Source: Clarireedia homoeocarpa (taxonomy: Eukaryota > Ascomycota > Leotiomycetes > Helotiales > Rutstroemiaceae). Taken from it: a stretch of 64,000 nt of DNA. How positions within the stretch are numbered: position 1 is the first letter of the stretch; every line of letters starts with the position of its first letter. A model generated the notes under the pieces. The model worked only from the letters and a program-made list of their open reading frames with translations, made no database searches and was not told where the DNA came from. Shown piece by piece: positions 1 to 11,397 of the stretch. The DNA is taken from positions 552,341 through 616,340 of the forward strand of contig LNKV01000037.1 of assembly GCA_001465935.1 (NCBI GenBank). Reading direction: 5' to 3'. The position numbers and the translations under genes are program-made.

Positions 1-218
1 GTGGCCAGATATCCAAGCGATAAATACTGCGATATTACATAAGCATTTCCTGACAAAGAGGCCTCATGTATCCGTATTCATGTTGAAATCCATCTACGAG
101 CTTAGAAATCACCACGTTATCTTTCCCTCAATGCCACGCCGCTCTGTTGGGCCATATTTGGGCTACTATTCCCGTCGAGATGGAATACGCAGCTTTCGAA
201 TGTCTCAGTAATCGAATC

Positions 219-251
219 ATGGATAGCCCATGGATAGCCCATGGATAGCCC
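219..251. repeat. 11-bp tandem repeat, 3 copies
   Basis: Three perfect head-to-tail copies of ATGGATAGCCC are read directly from the sequence. It is a small intergenic minisatellite with no visible coding role. Confidence 0.9.
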
Positions 252-913
252 ATGTATCCTTGAGGTCTCGAATCTGTAATGATTCATTTTGGGAATCCTT
301 TCAAGCGACTTACATCCTTTTGCTTTTAAACCATGTCGGCTTGTCCTTCTATAAAACATGGTTTCGACGCAACCTCCAGCATTGATTGTCTCTTCCTTTC
401 GGCCCTCGATTGATTACTCGCACCTTGGCATTGCTCATGTCTTTCGTACCACATCCAAAATCCGTGCGAAATGCTCTCAACGATCACTAGTTTTGAAACC
501 ACAAGCTCACAATCCTATGCGGTCAATGGATCTAGATTCGTTCTCACAGAACGCTTTTGTAGATTAATGTTACAAAGGATCGATCAATAATGTGAACATC
601 CAACTCGCAGTGCCACCATGAATATGTAGAGGGGCCTGTCCCTATAGCGATGCCAGCACAACTGCCTAGGACACTCTGCGGAGGAAATACCAGACGAATC
701 TATGTTTGACACCTAGATTGTTCAATAAAGCTCAATAAATCTCACAAGTAGCAGTGCTGAGTACAGAGCCAACTAGATAGACAGCTTTCCTTTCCTATAC
801 AAGAACAGATCGGGAACGAGATAGGATTACTTTGAAGTATGAACATCCAGCTTGCAGTGGTGCAGCATCAGACCTGCTTAGTCATCGCGGGGCAGCTCCG
901 TTAGCTATTCACA

Positions 914-919
914 ATGTAA
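914..919 (+). promoter_or_regulatory. minimal start-stop uORF upstream of YIH1
   Basis: ATG is followed at once by TAA, and the pair ends nine bases before the YIH1 start codon. If the transcript includes it, scanning ribosomes would meet a start-stop element first. The transcript start is not known. Confidence 0.35.
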
Positions 920-928
920 TTTAAACGT

Positions 929-1765
929 ATGCCTTCAAAAATGAGCGACGACTTGCTCAACGAAGTTGAGGCTATCAACTCAATATATGGCGACGGCTCT
1001 CTCGCATTAGATGATGGCAACATCTATATATTGCATCTGCCGGACCACAACACGTCACTCAGAATACAGTTTCCTGACGATTACCCTGCTACACCACCGG
1101 CAATCCTAGGTACTCAGAGCTCCGGGGAGAATGCAAGAAAAGGCGAAGCTGCACACCTCGTTGACTTCGCGCGCGATGCACTAGGCAGATTGTATCAACC
1201 CGGGGGAGTATGCATGTTTGACATCATTGAGGAAATAAACGCGACACATACGATAACTACTGAATCCACAGACGAAAATCACACAACCGAATCCGAGGCG
1301 GCTCCAAATCCAACCCACGATCAACCAACAATTGCGCCGCAGATCGACGAGCCAGAATGGGTACTTTCCGACGTCGTGGTAGAATTGAAATCTGTTTTTA
1401 TTGCACGAAGTGCTCCTGTTCACTCGCCTGAACAAGCAAAGAATTATGTTCAGCATCTGCTAGCAAGCGACAAGAAAGTGCGAACTGCTACACATAATAT
1501 CACAGCATGGAGAATCAAAGGGGACAATGGAGTCACATTCCAGGATTGCGACGATGATGGGGAAACGGCGGCTGGCGGCAGAGTCCTCCACCTGATGCAA
1601 TTAATGGATCTATGGAATGTGATGGTTGTGGTGACGAGATGGTACGGTGGACATCAACTTGGTCCCAAGCGCTTTAGCATCATTAATACCGTCGCGAGGG
1701 ATGCATTCGTCAAGGGGAATTTTGTGAGGGAAGAGTTACCGAAGAAGAAGGGCAAGCGCTCATGA
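929..1765 (+). CDS. YIH1: Yih1/IMPACT-family protein, regulator of Gcn2 signalling
   Basis: A single-exon gene of 278 codons. Residues about 8-110 look like an RWD domain, with the early motif NEVEAINSIYG and the PDDYPATPP loop that is typical of RWD proteins. Residues about 150-265 form the IMPACT/UPF0029 domain, with VVVTRWYGGHQLGPKRF as the diagnostic motif. In yeast and mammals Yih1/IMPACT competes with Gcn2 for Gcn1 and so dampens eIF2alpha phosphorylation during amino-acid starvation; it acts in the cytosol. The length matches the family. I chose the ATG at 929; the in-frame ATG four codons later (MSDD) is an alternative. A lysine-rich tail ends the protein. A minimal start-stop uORF at 914-919 may affect initiation. 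Confidence 0.93.
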   Translation: MPSKMSDDLLNEVEAINSIYGDGSLALDDGNIYILHLPDHNTSLRIQFPDDYPATPPAILGTQSSGENARKGEAAHLVDFARDALGRLYQPGGVCMFDIIEEINATHTITTESTDENHTTESEAAPNPTHDQPTIAPQIDEPEWVLSDVVVELKSVFIARSAPVHSPEQAKNYVQHLLASDKKVRTATHNITAWRIKGDNGVTFQDCDDDGETAAGGRVLHLMQLMDLWNVMVVVTRWYGGHQLGPKRFSIINTVARDAFVKGNFVREELPKKKGKRS

Positions 1766-2640
1766 CGCGGCTTTCCAACAAGTCGTCGGGTCCACTCAAT
1801 GGTAGCCGCCAAATCCTTCGAAGATCGAGGCTAGACGCAGCAAAGCAAAGCTCTGTTGCCTAGAGCGCACAAATGATCAGAAAAAACTCCGATACAAATC
1901 AACTTCATTAGGTAGAGCAAAAGCTTGTTGTATAAGTGAGACCACTTTCATTGCTAGCGGTGGTTGCCCAGTAATTGCGGCCACGAGATAACACTAAACA
2001 GTACGTGTGGGCCTGGTTGTTACGTAGTTGATGGATGATTGTCGTGGCTGATCAATCCTCCAGGGCATTTTCAGAGGCTGGAAGACAGTAGCCAGAGAAT
2101 GTCGAGGATTACGTCTTTCGAACAGGCCGCTTATGTTCTCTCGAGCTTGAGACTTGGTTCAAAGGTTGACGGTCTTGTGCACCACTGATGACAAGCTCTT
2201 ATCTACATATAGTAGAAGATTTTGGCAGGTGTTAGATTGCTCATACCCGTGTTCCGTGGCGTGCAAAAGACGTGCTTGTCTTGGTATTGAGGTGTTCACT
2301 AACGAGTGAAAATTTTGTCCACAAATCATACTGGGTGAATTTCCATACTTTCCTAATACTCCCATGCCGCAGCCAGTATTTTCTATCATTAGCGAGGTTG
2401 GTTCCACCATTCGCTTTGATATCGATGCTTGTGCCCTTGGCTACTTTGCTGTCGATGGCGGCAATGTAGTATGACAAATTCGTTGCTTTCTTTTGTGGTA
2501 TAAAGTAAGCGGTCGAGGTGCAGCTGCATAGTGGTGCATCCAAAGAGCCTTCTGGAGACATGGGTGTGAAAGATGGTAGTTCAAATCTCATTACTCCCAT
2601 GCTAACTCTGTCTCGGAAACATTCTTTGAGATGGTTCTTT
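1766..2640. other. intergenic region between YIH1 homologue and broken monooxygenase
   Basis: Contains the presumed 3' ends of two convergent genes. On the minus strand a 119-codon frame (2241-2600) and an overlapping frame (2159-2410) are open, but I recognise no domain in either. They could be a remnant of another decayed gene or chance. Confidence 0.4.
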
Positions 2641-4460
2641 CTATCTCATCAATCCCAATTTACTCTTACCAAGTACACTCATAGCTATAGCTCCAACACC
2701 TAATGTCAGACTACCCAAGATCATACCATTACTGGTTTGTGTCTCCTCATGTCTTCTCCGCCACTTGGTTTCTCCCGTTTTCTTCACTACCTTGCCATGT
2801 ATGTCTTTTACTTCATAGTCTTCCCAATCTATCACTCGTGTCTTTTCTTGGTATTCAATCACGTTCCCTGCCCAGTTGTTGGTAATCAGCCCACTTTCAT
2901 CCTTATACCAACTGTTACAATTGGGATCTGCAAAAGCGGAATGGCTCAGTCTGGACTGAAGTTCGCCGTTGTATTTTTTTTGATGTGGACAGCTTTGGTG
3001 TGGCGGATATAGGTATGCTCGAATTGAGGACATGGGAGATCAAAGACGTGATGTAAAGGGCTTGCGCCTCGATCATGAGAATGATGCTGTTATGACCGAG
3101 GTTTGTATTGGGTCCTGCTGCTTGTAAGTTCGTATCCGATAATTAATAATAATAATAATTACTTACTGTACCATAAAGCATACTGAAATTTGGGAGATGC
3201 GGTACAGTCATACCAAAGAACGCCTTTGCGCCGGACTTCCACAGTTCTTCGATCGATTTCCCATCTTCGTCATAGATCTTGATGGGATACATGAATTGCA
3301 TTGTTTGGAATCCTATTGCCAGAACCAATAAATCGATCTCATGCTCTTGTCCGTCAACCCTGATACCTGTCTTGGTAATTTCCTGTATTGGAGTTGTCTC
3401 TAACTTGACATTCTCCTTTCGGAAAGTGGCATAGTAATCATCAGTCATCAACACCCTTTTACAACCTAGAGCATGATTTGGCAACAGCTTCTCTCTTGAG
3501 TCTTTATATTTATCACCCGGAAGTTGATTCTCCATATGTGCTTTCGCAATCGCCACCACGGCCTCATGGCTCGGACTCTCCTTATCAAACACCACATCGA
3601 GTAATCCCTCTCGGAAATCCATCAAGGCCGCCCGATACCTCCTCATTACAGATGGCACCCATCTATACACGCTCTGCATGAAAGGCGAAATCTCCTTATC
3701 TCCCCTAGGAACGATCTGGTTTGCGGTTCGTTGGAAGACCACCAAATCCTTATACACCTTCACTTCCGGCACAATCTGGGCCGCGGTTGCCCCATTCCCA
3801 ATAATACCTACCCGCTTCCCCCGGACATCATAATCCCAGTCCCAGTCTGCAGAATGCAATTTCTTCCCCTCGAACTGATCCAGTCCCTTGATATCTGGGT
3901 ATTTCGGCACGTTCAACTACCCCACTGCACTTACAAGGAATCTCGACGTAACGGTGTACTCTCTGCCGAACTCGGCGTCCTTGCTTCCTAGACGGACTAA
4001 ACTGGTCTTCCATGTATTAGTGCTGGCGTCCTAGCGCGCTTCAGATACTGCCGTGTTGAAGCGTACGTGCCGGTACAATTGGTACTTGTGCGCGACGGAG
4101 ATGAGGTACTCGAGGGTTTCTTCCTGCCCGGGGTATTCGCGCGTCCAGTAGGGATTGGGCTCGAAGGAGAGGGAGTACAAGTGCGACCAGACGTCCTGTT
4201 CTTTTGTGTTAACACGGACACTCGATATACATATCTTGATTTTTCGGGCAGATGAAAAAAGGAGTTGGTAACAACATACGCAACAACATCCAGGATACCT
4301 CTGGTCGTTCCACGTCCCGCCAAATTGGTTTCCCTTCTCCACGATGATGAAATTCCTCCATAGACCTTTCTTTTATCATCTCAATGGCGGTTGTCATGCC
4401 AGAAAGACCGGCACCAATAATGAGGATATCGGCCGTGTTGGCATTTCGACCATAACTCAT
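2641..4460 (-). pseudogene. broken FAD-dependent Baeyer-Villiger monooxygenase
   Basis: The family is clear: an N-terminal FAD-binding motif IIGAGLSG, then GGTWNDQRYPGC, the BVMO fingerprint region FEGKKLHSADWDW (FxGxxxHxxxW type), and a second Rossmann motif GIIGNGATAAQ. Two introns are still spliceable (minus strand 4279-4196 and 3171-3115). The reading frame is broken four times: a +1 shift near 4355 (between the first Rossmann motif and the GGTW segment), TAG at 4033-4031 where Trp is expected by reading context, TAG at 3919-3917 where Gln fits, and a +1 shift in an A8 run (T8 on the plus strand, 2974-2981). Everything between these points still reads as good BVMO protein, about 559 codons in all, so decay looks recent. 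Sequencing error could explain the shifts but hardly both stops. Such enzymes insert oxygen next to a ketone using NADPH. The adjacent acetoacetyl-CoA synthetase is intact. Confidence 0.85.
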
Positions 4461-5253
4461 ATGGGAATGGGGTGGGATCCGATATTTTTGCAGTTCAGAG
4501 ATATTTTTTGTTTTGCAGATGGTGCGCTCTGCCTCTCGAGGTCCATTTATCTACGAGCAATAGATATAGATGTGTAATCAATTTACATGTGTTTTATGGA
4601 GCGGATGCTACTCCACTACTTGGTGTTCTATGATTAAGACGAAAATGGAAAATGGTGATATGGCAAAAGCCACGGCTTGGCCAGAGATCATACTCGTAAA
4701 AGTACATAGTTCCATTTTACCCCTCAGTTTCTGTTGCACTTTTGCTGGCTGCCTCCAAGGTTGTGCTCATACATACCTGAGATGTGTGAGTGCTTTTGCC
4801 CATGTTTTTCGGGAGGTGCCATTGCTCTAGCGGCAGATCTGCTTTTCGCCCGCAATGTGAATGACGCGACAACTAGGGCCAAAATCTACGTGTGGTCGTT
4901 GTATACTGTAGTAGTACCACGTAGCGACGAAAAAAATGCCACACACATAAAAATATCTAACTATTTTAAAAAATTTAAAACAAAAGGATCTTTTGAGATC
5001 TAAACTTGAAAACAGTTTTAAAGGAAAATTGAAAGTAGATTCTACTTGAATATAGAACATTAGAGCCGTAAAAAGTGATTTTGTAAAGACATTAGTGTTC
5101 TCGACTTTAAGTGGATTGTGCAGGTATGTTTTTTTATACATCGTATGAGTACTTGAAGTGCTGGCAAATAAGAACATGTTAGATTTGATAAACGCATCGT
5201 GTTCTTTATCTAATTCGATACCCACTACTCTAGGTACCTCATATTTCCAAGCT
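4461..5253. other. AT-rich intergenic region between monooxygenase pseudogene and AACS
   Basis: No gene is supported. About 4920-5240 is strongly AT-rich with runs of A and T. A 132-codon minus-strand frame (4827-5225) has no recognisable domain and looks like chance. Confidence 0.5.
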
Positions 5254-7577
5254 CTATAGTTTACTCTTTGTCCCCACTATCAGCTCCTCTACCTTTGCGA
5301 ACTGATAGTAGAAATCCAAGCTCTTCGGGTTCAAAAGTGTTCCACTCGGCTTTATGATTTTCCCACTAACAATCTGCTTGACCGGCAACTCGACTTTTTT
5401 GAGATTAACTGTTGTCTGTCCCATTATGTCAGATTCTTAGAGTCATTCAAGAGGGCGGAACACGGCGGAATACTCACAGGTATCTCAGGTGTCTCAAACA
5501 CAAATTTCGGCACATGCCTCGAGCTCAGTTCTTTCCTAATGGCAGCTTTCACCTCATCTACCAACCGTTGCGTAAATTTCTCTCCTTCCTTCATCATTAA
5601 AAATAGCATGACTCTCTCGTCCTCATCCTGTGGCCTTCTCTGTCCCACGCAGATGCTTTCTTCGATCTGCGGAAATCCTTTTTCCAGCACGTTGTATATT
5701 TCTGCACTACCAAACCGTACACCACTCGGGTTCAGGACGCCATCTGCTCTTCCAAGGAATAGCACATTCTTTGTGGCTGGGTGAATCATTGCGAAATCAC
5801 CATGCGTCCAGACGTTGTCGTATTTCTCAAAGTAAGCAGAGAAATAGCGTGAGCCGTCAGGATCATTCCAGAAGAATACTGGCATGTTGGGAAATGCTGC
5901 AGTAGCAACTAGTTCCCCTGGTGTACCGTGCTCTACCAGTTCACCGGGGATGCCCCTTCCACCCTCTACAAGAGAGTCGTACACAGCGATTGGAGTGCCC
6001 AGACTGGGTCCTTGTGTACCACCAACATAGACTGGAGTGAGAGGGTTGCCCTGGCCGAAACAGCCAGCCTGATAAAGACTTCGTTACATGGGACTCATAA
6101 AAGCAGGGTGATTGACTTACAATATCGGTGCCACCAGATATGTTGGCAAGATGCACGTGTTTGGGAAACCCTACGTCGTAAAACCACTCAAATAGCTGGT
6201 CGGAGAGAACCATTCCTGTACTTGTAACTGTTTGCAGATTTGACAGATCCGCCACATCCTTAGGTACTATTCCATTCTTCTGCATTTCAACCATCCACCG
6301 CGGACTCGTGCCTAGATGGCTGACTTTAAGCTCACCAATCATCTTGACGAATGTGGTAAGGTCCGGTTGAAATGGACTTCCATCATATAAGATGAGTCTC
6401 GCACCCAGAAGTAGATTTGATACTGAAGCAAAATACATAATCCATCCTGTAGTCGTGTATTGCAGTACTGTCCTATGAGGTCCTGCATCCATGTGCAGGA
6501 TGCTTTCTTTCGCAACACTCACGAGAATCCCACCCACAGAATGAACTATGCATTTGGGTGTACCGGTCGTGCCAGAAGAATAGGCGATAAGGAAAGGATC
6601 ACGAAAAGCAACCCTTTCGAACTCGAGAGCTGTGGAGGTTGCTTTGGAAATGTACGTGGATAGTAGTTGTGTTCTCGGTACCTGACCGATATCTGCGGGT
6701 TGTTGGAACCTAGGCATAGAGACCATTCCTTGAAACTCCTTAACTTCTTTCATTCCATTGACAATATCTGCCATCTTGCCCCGCAAATCTACGGTTTTGC
6801 CATTATACACTGTCCAATCGTCCATAAATATATACTATCACTCGTCAGTCATCTACTTGCATCTACTTCACGGATGAATCTATCTACCTTTGGTTCTACC
6901 TGTAGAGTTCGCTGCAAAATACCTTGAACACCCATATCAGTAGAACTACTGCTAAAGAGCCCTCCTAGAGAAGTAATAGCCATGAAAACTTTCAACGAGT
7001 CAACAGAATTGCTTGCGACTATAACAATCCTATCTCCCTTTCCTACGCCGTGAGCCTTCATAGCACTAGCTAGTTCAGCAACTTCTTTCCGCAACTGACC
7101 CCAGGACACATTCCTGATATCTGTATACCCTTCTCGAACCTCTGTCAGGGCAATTTTGTCATCCTCCTTCCCAATTGTTCCTCTTTCTGAGCTCGGCGCT
7201 CTAGGCGCTCGAGTATATAACATATTTTCGGCAAAGTTCATATGTACACCCTCGAACCATTTGGGTATCGAATCAATTCGAGCGTTTTCATCAACAACTT
7301 TTGTGTATGAGCCACTATATATCAAATTAAAGGATTGGAAAGCGTGGTCCCAAAAGTTTGCGCGACGGGTAATAGAATATTTCCAGAGGTCCCAAAAGGT
7401 CTACACATTCTCCGATTAGCATGAGTCTGCGCGAAAATAAGCAGAGAGGCCTGGGCGTTCACATACATCTAATTGTAAGTTATGCTTCTTGTTTACTTCC
7501 TGCATAAACCGGTACATGGCTGTGGTTTTCGAATTTGGGTGTTCCCAAAGCTTCCTGGGTATTTGTGATGAATCCAT
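5254..7577 (-). CDS. acetoacetyl-CoA synthetase (acetoacetate-CoA ligase)
   Basis: Joins acetoacetate to CoA with ATP, letting acetoacetate enter lipid or leucine/ketone metabolism in the cytosol. I model five exons: 7577-7467, 7400-6888, 6834-6121, 6068-5478, 5415-5254. They sum to 697 codons in one frame, the usual size for AACS. Family marks are LIYSGSYTKVV near the N-terminus, MNFAEN, the AMP-binding P-loop YSSGTTGTPKCIVH, SGGTDI with the following GNPLTPVYVGGTQGP, and the C-terminal KQIVSGKIIKPSGTLLNP. The start is the ATG at 7577-7575; a longer frame upstream begins only with TTG. The introns are 52-66 nt with normal donors and acceptors. Nothing is broken. A second acetoacetate-activating enzyme (SCOT) lies at 24.4-26.1 kb. 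Confidence 0.94.
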
Positions 7578-8420
7578 GATCGACCTTTTTCCCCCCAAAA
7601 ATTGATTCAATCTGGTAGATATGAAGTATAACGGCGGAGAAAGACGTAAGCTGCGCAGATTATGAGGGAAGAAGATAAGAAATTGTTGAAAGGTCGCTCA
7701 CCCATGAATGGCGACCTCCAATGGAGATCCCCAGCTGTTGAGGCCGAGGGTGGATTGCGGGGAACTTCCCCCGCGTGCCGCGGTACTGTAACTCTCAACC
7801 CACTCCACTCCTCATGCCGAATTGTAAGCAAAGATATATGGTTTGCTGGACATTGTGATGGCATGCAGCGGGACTGGGAGAAAATAGTAATAATAAGTAA
7901 ACGATTAGCCGATATATATCCCTTGCAGGTTGAAAGCAGTTTACATGCAATCGTGAGTGTTGGAGTAGAAGGAACAAGCAGGAGACCCGCTCTCGCTCTC
8001 GCTTTCGCTTTCGCGTACTGTAGTTCTCGGCCGTAGAACTAAGTCTTCCAAATCCCGAAATCTTTTATCTTGTCTCTACGCCCACTGACGCGGAGTAGCG
8101 CGTATATCCGCGGATCTTCAGGATGTGTTGCTGCTGTGATTATTCGGAGTACGGGAGGACCTCTCTTCTGTTACGGCCGCAAATTATAGCATCCGGAAAT
8201 ACGAAAGATGTCTGCACTATGAAGAGTTTTGTGGTAAACAAAGGTTCGGAGCATAAGTTAAAGACATCCGCCATTACAATTTGAGTTACCAGTTACATCT
8301 TCTTGCAACACCGTCAAGGCGTCAACCACAATCACTGCCACGGAATTTAGCGAAACACACCTGTGCTTCATACCAAGACAGCAAGTATTTGTACACGCGC
8401 AGGATCATCAAGTCACCAAA
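7578..8420. other. divergent promoter region, AACS / small conserved protein
   Basis: No gene is supported. The two flanking genes are transcribed away from each other, so both promoters should lie here. Visible structure: a GC-rich imperfect inverted repeat at 7757-7773 (GCGGGGAA against TTCCCCCGC) and a short run of CTCGCT/TTCGCT hexamers near 7991-8017. Confidence 0.55.
7757..7773. promoter_or_regulatory. GC-rich imperfect palindrome upstream of AACS
   Basis: GCGGGGAA is followed after one base by TTCCCCCGC, a near-perfect inverted repeat with one extra C. It resembles the GC-rich sites bound by fungal zinc-finger regulators (for example SYGGRG-type sites), but assignment to a factor is inference only. 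Confidence 0.3.
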
Positions 8421-8933
8421 ATGTCTCGTTTTTGGCCGCACACTGCTTACGAAGAAGACCAACCTTACGGCAAGTCTATACTATGGACACATATCCTCAC
8501 GAGGGCTCCTCCTACTGCCGCTGTGTTGGGAGGGGCTATTACTGTGAGCAGTCTGACGTTGCGAAAACTCAATATATTTGCTCCTAAAGCTCGGCCATCG
8601 TCCTTCACGACCACGCTACTTCGTTCTATAGGTGTCAGTACAGTCTATACAACCGGACTGCTAGCCATTGCCACGGCAGTTAGAATGTATGGAAGAGAGG
8701 AAATAGAATGGCAAGAGCGAAGTTGGAGATTGTTGGAAAGTAAAGGACAGGTGGAATGCGACGACTTTATGTGCGGTGGAATGGCCCTCGGTCTCCTTGG
8801 AGGCGTGGGAAAGAAGTTACCCTGGCAAGTAAGGCTGGGAGGACTAGGAGCAGGAGGTTTTATAGGGGTAATGACGTATATGGGTTGGAGATACGGTGTC
8901 AAAAAGGGGAAATGGGAGAGTGAGACCGATTGA
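8421..8933 (+). CDS. conserved fungal membrane-associated protein, possibly DUF1757 family
   Basis: A single-exon gene of 170 codons. The protein starts MSRFWPHTAYEEDQPYGKSI and has hydrophobic stretches at about residues 31-48, 71-90 and 121-155, with a glycine-rich one (MALGLLGGVGKKLPW, then GGLGAGGFIGVMTYMGWRYG). The pattern matches a small conserved family of fungal proteins of unknown function that I recall as DUF1757; that name is from memory, not from a search. The start ATG has a good context (AAAATGTC). No function can be inferred beyond likely membrane association. Confidence 0.75.
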   Translation: MSRFWPHTAYEEDQPYGKSILWTHILTRAPPTAAVLGGAITVSSLTLRKLNIFAPKARPSSFTTTLLRSIGVSTVYTTGLLAIATAVRMYGREEIEWQERSWRLLESKGQVECDDFMCGGMALGLLGGVGKKLPWQVRLGGLGAGGFIGVMTYMGWRYGVKKGKWESETD

Positions 8934-11397
8934 TGCTAGTGCTCACTGCTATGGTGTGGTTTGCGTGTTCTGGGATCTGGCGAAAGCAGTGATGTGCTTG
9001 TGCGACACCTTTATATGATCAATCGATCACGTTGTATGGCAGGAGCTTTCCACAGCGGCCACGCCATTTGCCGCTGAGAAGAGACAAGTGGTGTGATGTT
9101 GCTGCTTTGTCAGTCGAACATCCCAGGAGTTCGATCCGAAAATTGTCCATCCGGTTAGAGCTCAGTTGACCAGCCGACCGGCTGATTTTGCTGCTTCAAC
9201 CATCGCCGCACTTCATTTTCCTTGAGATTAACTCGGCATACCGCGTGTGGTGCAACGGAATGTAGCAGCTCAATCCTCAGATTACCGCTGGATATATCTG
9301 TCTTACAACACTTCGTATGTTGAGCCTCAGAATAACTAGAAACTACTTCGACTCCTGATGATCACACCCACAGCAAAATGTCGCCCCTCTGCGCCGGTGC
9401 AACCCTACGTGGTTGCCAGCGAGACCACTAGGTAAGCAGGCTTACACGCAAAACCACAGTTAGGAAGTATAACTTACCGAACACAAATATCAAGAAAGAA
9501 AACTGATCAATGACGGACCTGGTCTCAAGGAGCAGTTGTTGTAGGCAGTGACGCTATTAGTATTTCAAATTTTGCTCAAGGGACTTGCGTCCCAAAGGAG
9601 TTCGGAGTTAATTTCCCACTGTTCGCTCTGTACTTCTGCAGCACAGTAATACAGGGGGGAGTCGGACCCCGACGCCAATGCAAGTTGGCCGACGGCCAAA
9701 GACTCTAGAGCTACATCGCCTACACTTGCCCCACATTTCATGTATGGCGATAAGATTAATAGCTCTTATCGGCCCTGATGTCAAAGAGAGGGGGCTGGGG
9801 ACGACGGAGAATGAGGGGAAATGACAGCAACTCTACGACGTGAGAGAGAGACATATGCAAACGTTCCAACGACTTCTAGTCTGTTAGAATTTCTTATTCC
9901 AATTCTCGGATATTGAATTGTAATGCGCAATGCTGGGCCCTACATGGAACTCAGGAACGTTATCTCGGTCGATATGGCAGGAAGGACTGCAGTCCCATGT
10001 GGATGCGACAATGCATGTGTTTGTGTAGCCAGCAAAGAATAACTAAGTCTGGATAGACTGAGTTGATCATTTCCTAAGGGAGAGGACCTTTGTTAGTTCT
10101 ACCGAAAGATATCTTGCAACCCAGGAAGGACACTTCACCCAAGAGACTTTGCAAGCAAGAAGCTTGCCCAAGATCAGTCATGGCAAACTGACTTGAAGAT
10201 TTGAATCACGCTTATGGGTAAAGACAGAGACAAGAATATATTGCCTATGTGAATGCTCCTCATACGCCTCAAGAGATATGGCCTGCTCGGTCAGCATGGT
10301 TTGACGAAGAGAGATTCAATAAATCGTTGGCAACCGCTAGATCCAGGCCCCTGAAAATAATCTGCCAGCAGCAAGATAGACTGCCGAATCCAATCGTAAA
10401 GGAAAAATCGTGAATACGACAACTGCGCATGTAGATCGTTTTCATTTTGACAGCCTTCTCTGCGCGAGGTGCCCTCGATTCTGCTGTAAACCCGGCTAAT
10501 TTCATGCGCTCACTCTCCACCTAGCTTCTCAAGGGGCCTTCATTCTAAGGACGTTGTGCCTCGAGGAGACTCGCAACCAGTAGACTGGCGTACTCGCTCG
10601 CGCCGAAGTACCCCTTTTCGTGCATGATGATTACCCTTTCTTTTCAGTGCTGCCACTCTTGTCCAAGAACCCAGTAGGTGGTTCTCAGCGAACGACACCA
10701 GCGACATTCGTTTGAGGATTGTGCCCGCGACAGGCTGTATGGAGATAGTATAGTCTAGTTTCACCAGACGCCGGAAGCCAAGGGCACAGCCAACTGGGGA
10801 CTCACCATTGCCTTCGTACAAGATGTTTCCCAAAACCGCTACAAGCCGAAGCCATCGAAATGCCACATGAAAGTGGAAAGGAAGTATAGTGAGCTTTCTT
10901 CAAAGATTCCTTCCGATGGCTGAGGGTGGGTCTCGAGCTATAACATTTATACTTATGTCCGATAATGGCATTGGCAAATTATCAATCATAGGTGCCATGA
11001 GCATCACAGGCAAGGGTCCTGGGTCCGTCTTACGGGCAACTCCTTTTGGCCGTTACGAACAATTCTGGAAATATTCTGGAACAATTTACAGCACTAACCA
11101 ACCAGCATATAATAAAACAAAATGACATTGCTTTTTATTACGGTACGTTTGGTGTCATTAATGCATGCAGTCGGTATTCATTCTCTTCGATACTTACTTT
11201 ACTTTACTCCGTTTTAATCTGATGGTGGCCGATCGACCTGCTGGCGAGAAGGGTGCACGAGAAACAGCACAACCACACAAAGAAGTCGTTGATTTATGAG
11301 ATGTGGTGCAACTCATTTGTTTATCCTTCTATTTAGGCATCTGTAGTCACCTGTACGACGTAGGACTGTTTACTTGGAAATACCTAGATCCAGGACG
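8934..11397. other. 2.5-kb stretch without a recognisable gene
   Basis: Read on both strands, I find no exon chain, no known domain, no tRNA and no rRNA. The open frames (10269-10520, 10540-10866 on the minus strand) lack recognisable motifs. It may hold long UTRs, a non-coding RNA or decayed mobile DNA, none of which I can show. Confidence 0.5.

Larger units (their letters stand above)
1..928. other. intergenic region before the YIH1 homologue
   Basis: I see no convincing gene here. The short open frames (up to 80 codons) have no recognisable domain. Positions 219-251 hold three perfect copies of the 11-mer ATGGATAGCCC. A start-stop element, ATG TAA, lies at 914-919 just before the YIH1 start. 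Confidence 0.6.

Noticed and set aside
2159..2600. Two overlapping minus-strand frames that read partly like protein
   Set aside because: No domain recognised and no splice model links them; may be a relic but I cannot support a gene.
4827..5225. 132-codon minus-strand frame in AT-rich DNA
   Set aside because: Low-complexity translation, no domain.
5424..5600. Apparent early end of AACS at a stop near 5424
   Set aside because: A 62-nt intron (5477-5416) leads to the conserved C-terminal exon.
9061..9160. Possible tRNA around a GTTCGATCC sequence
   Set aside because: No acceptor stem or anticodon arm could be folded around it.
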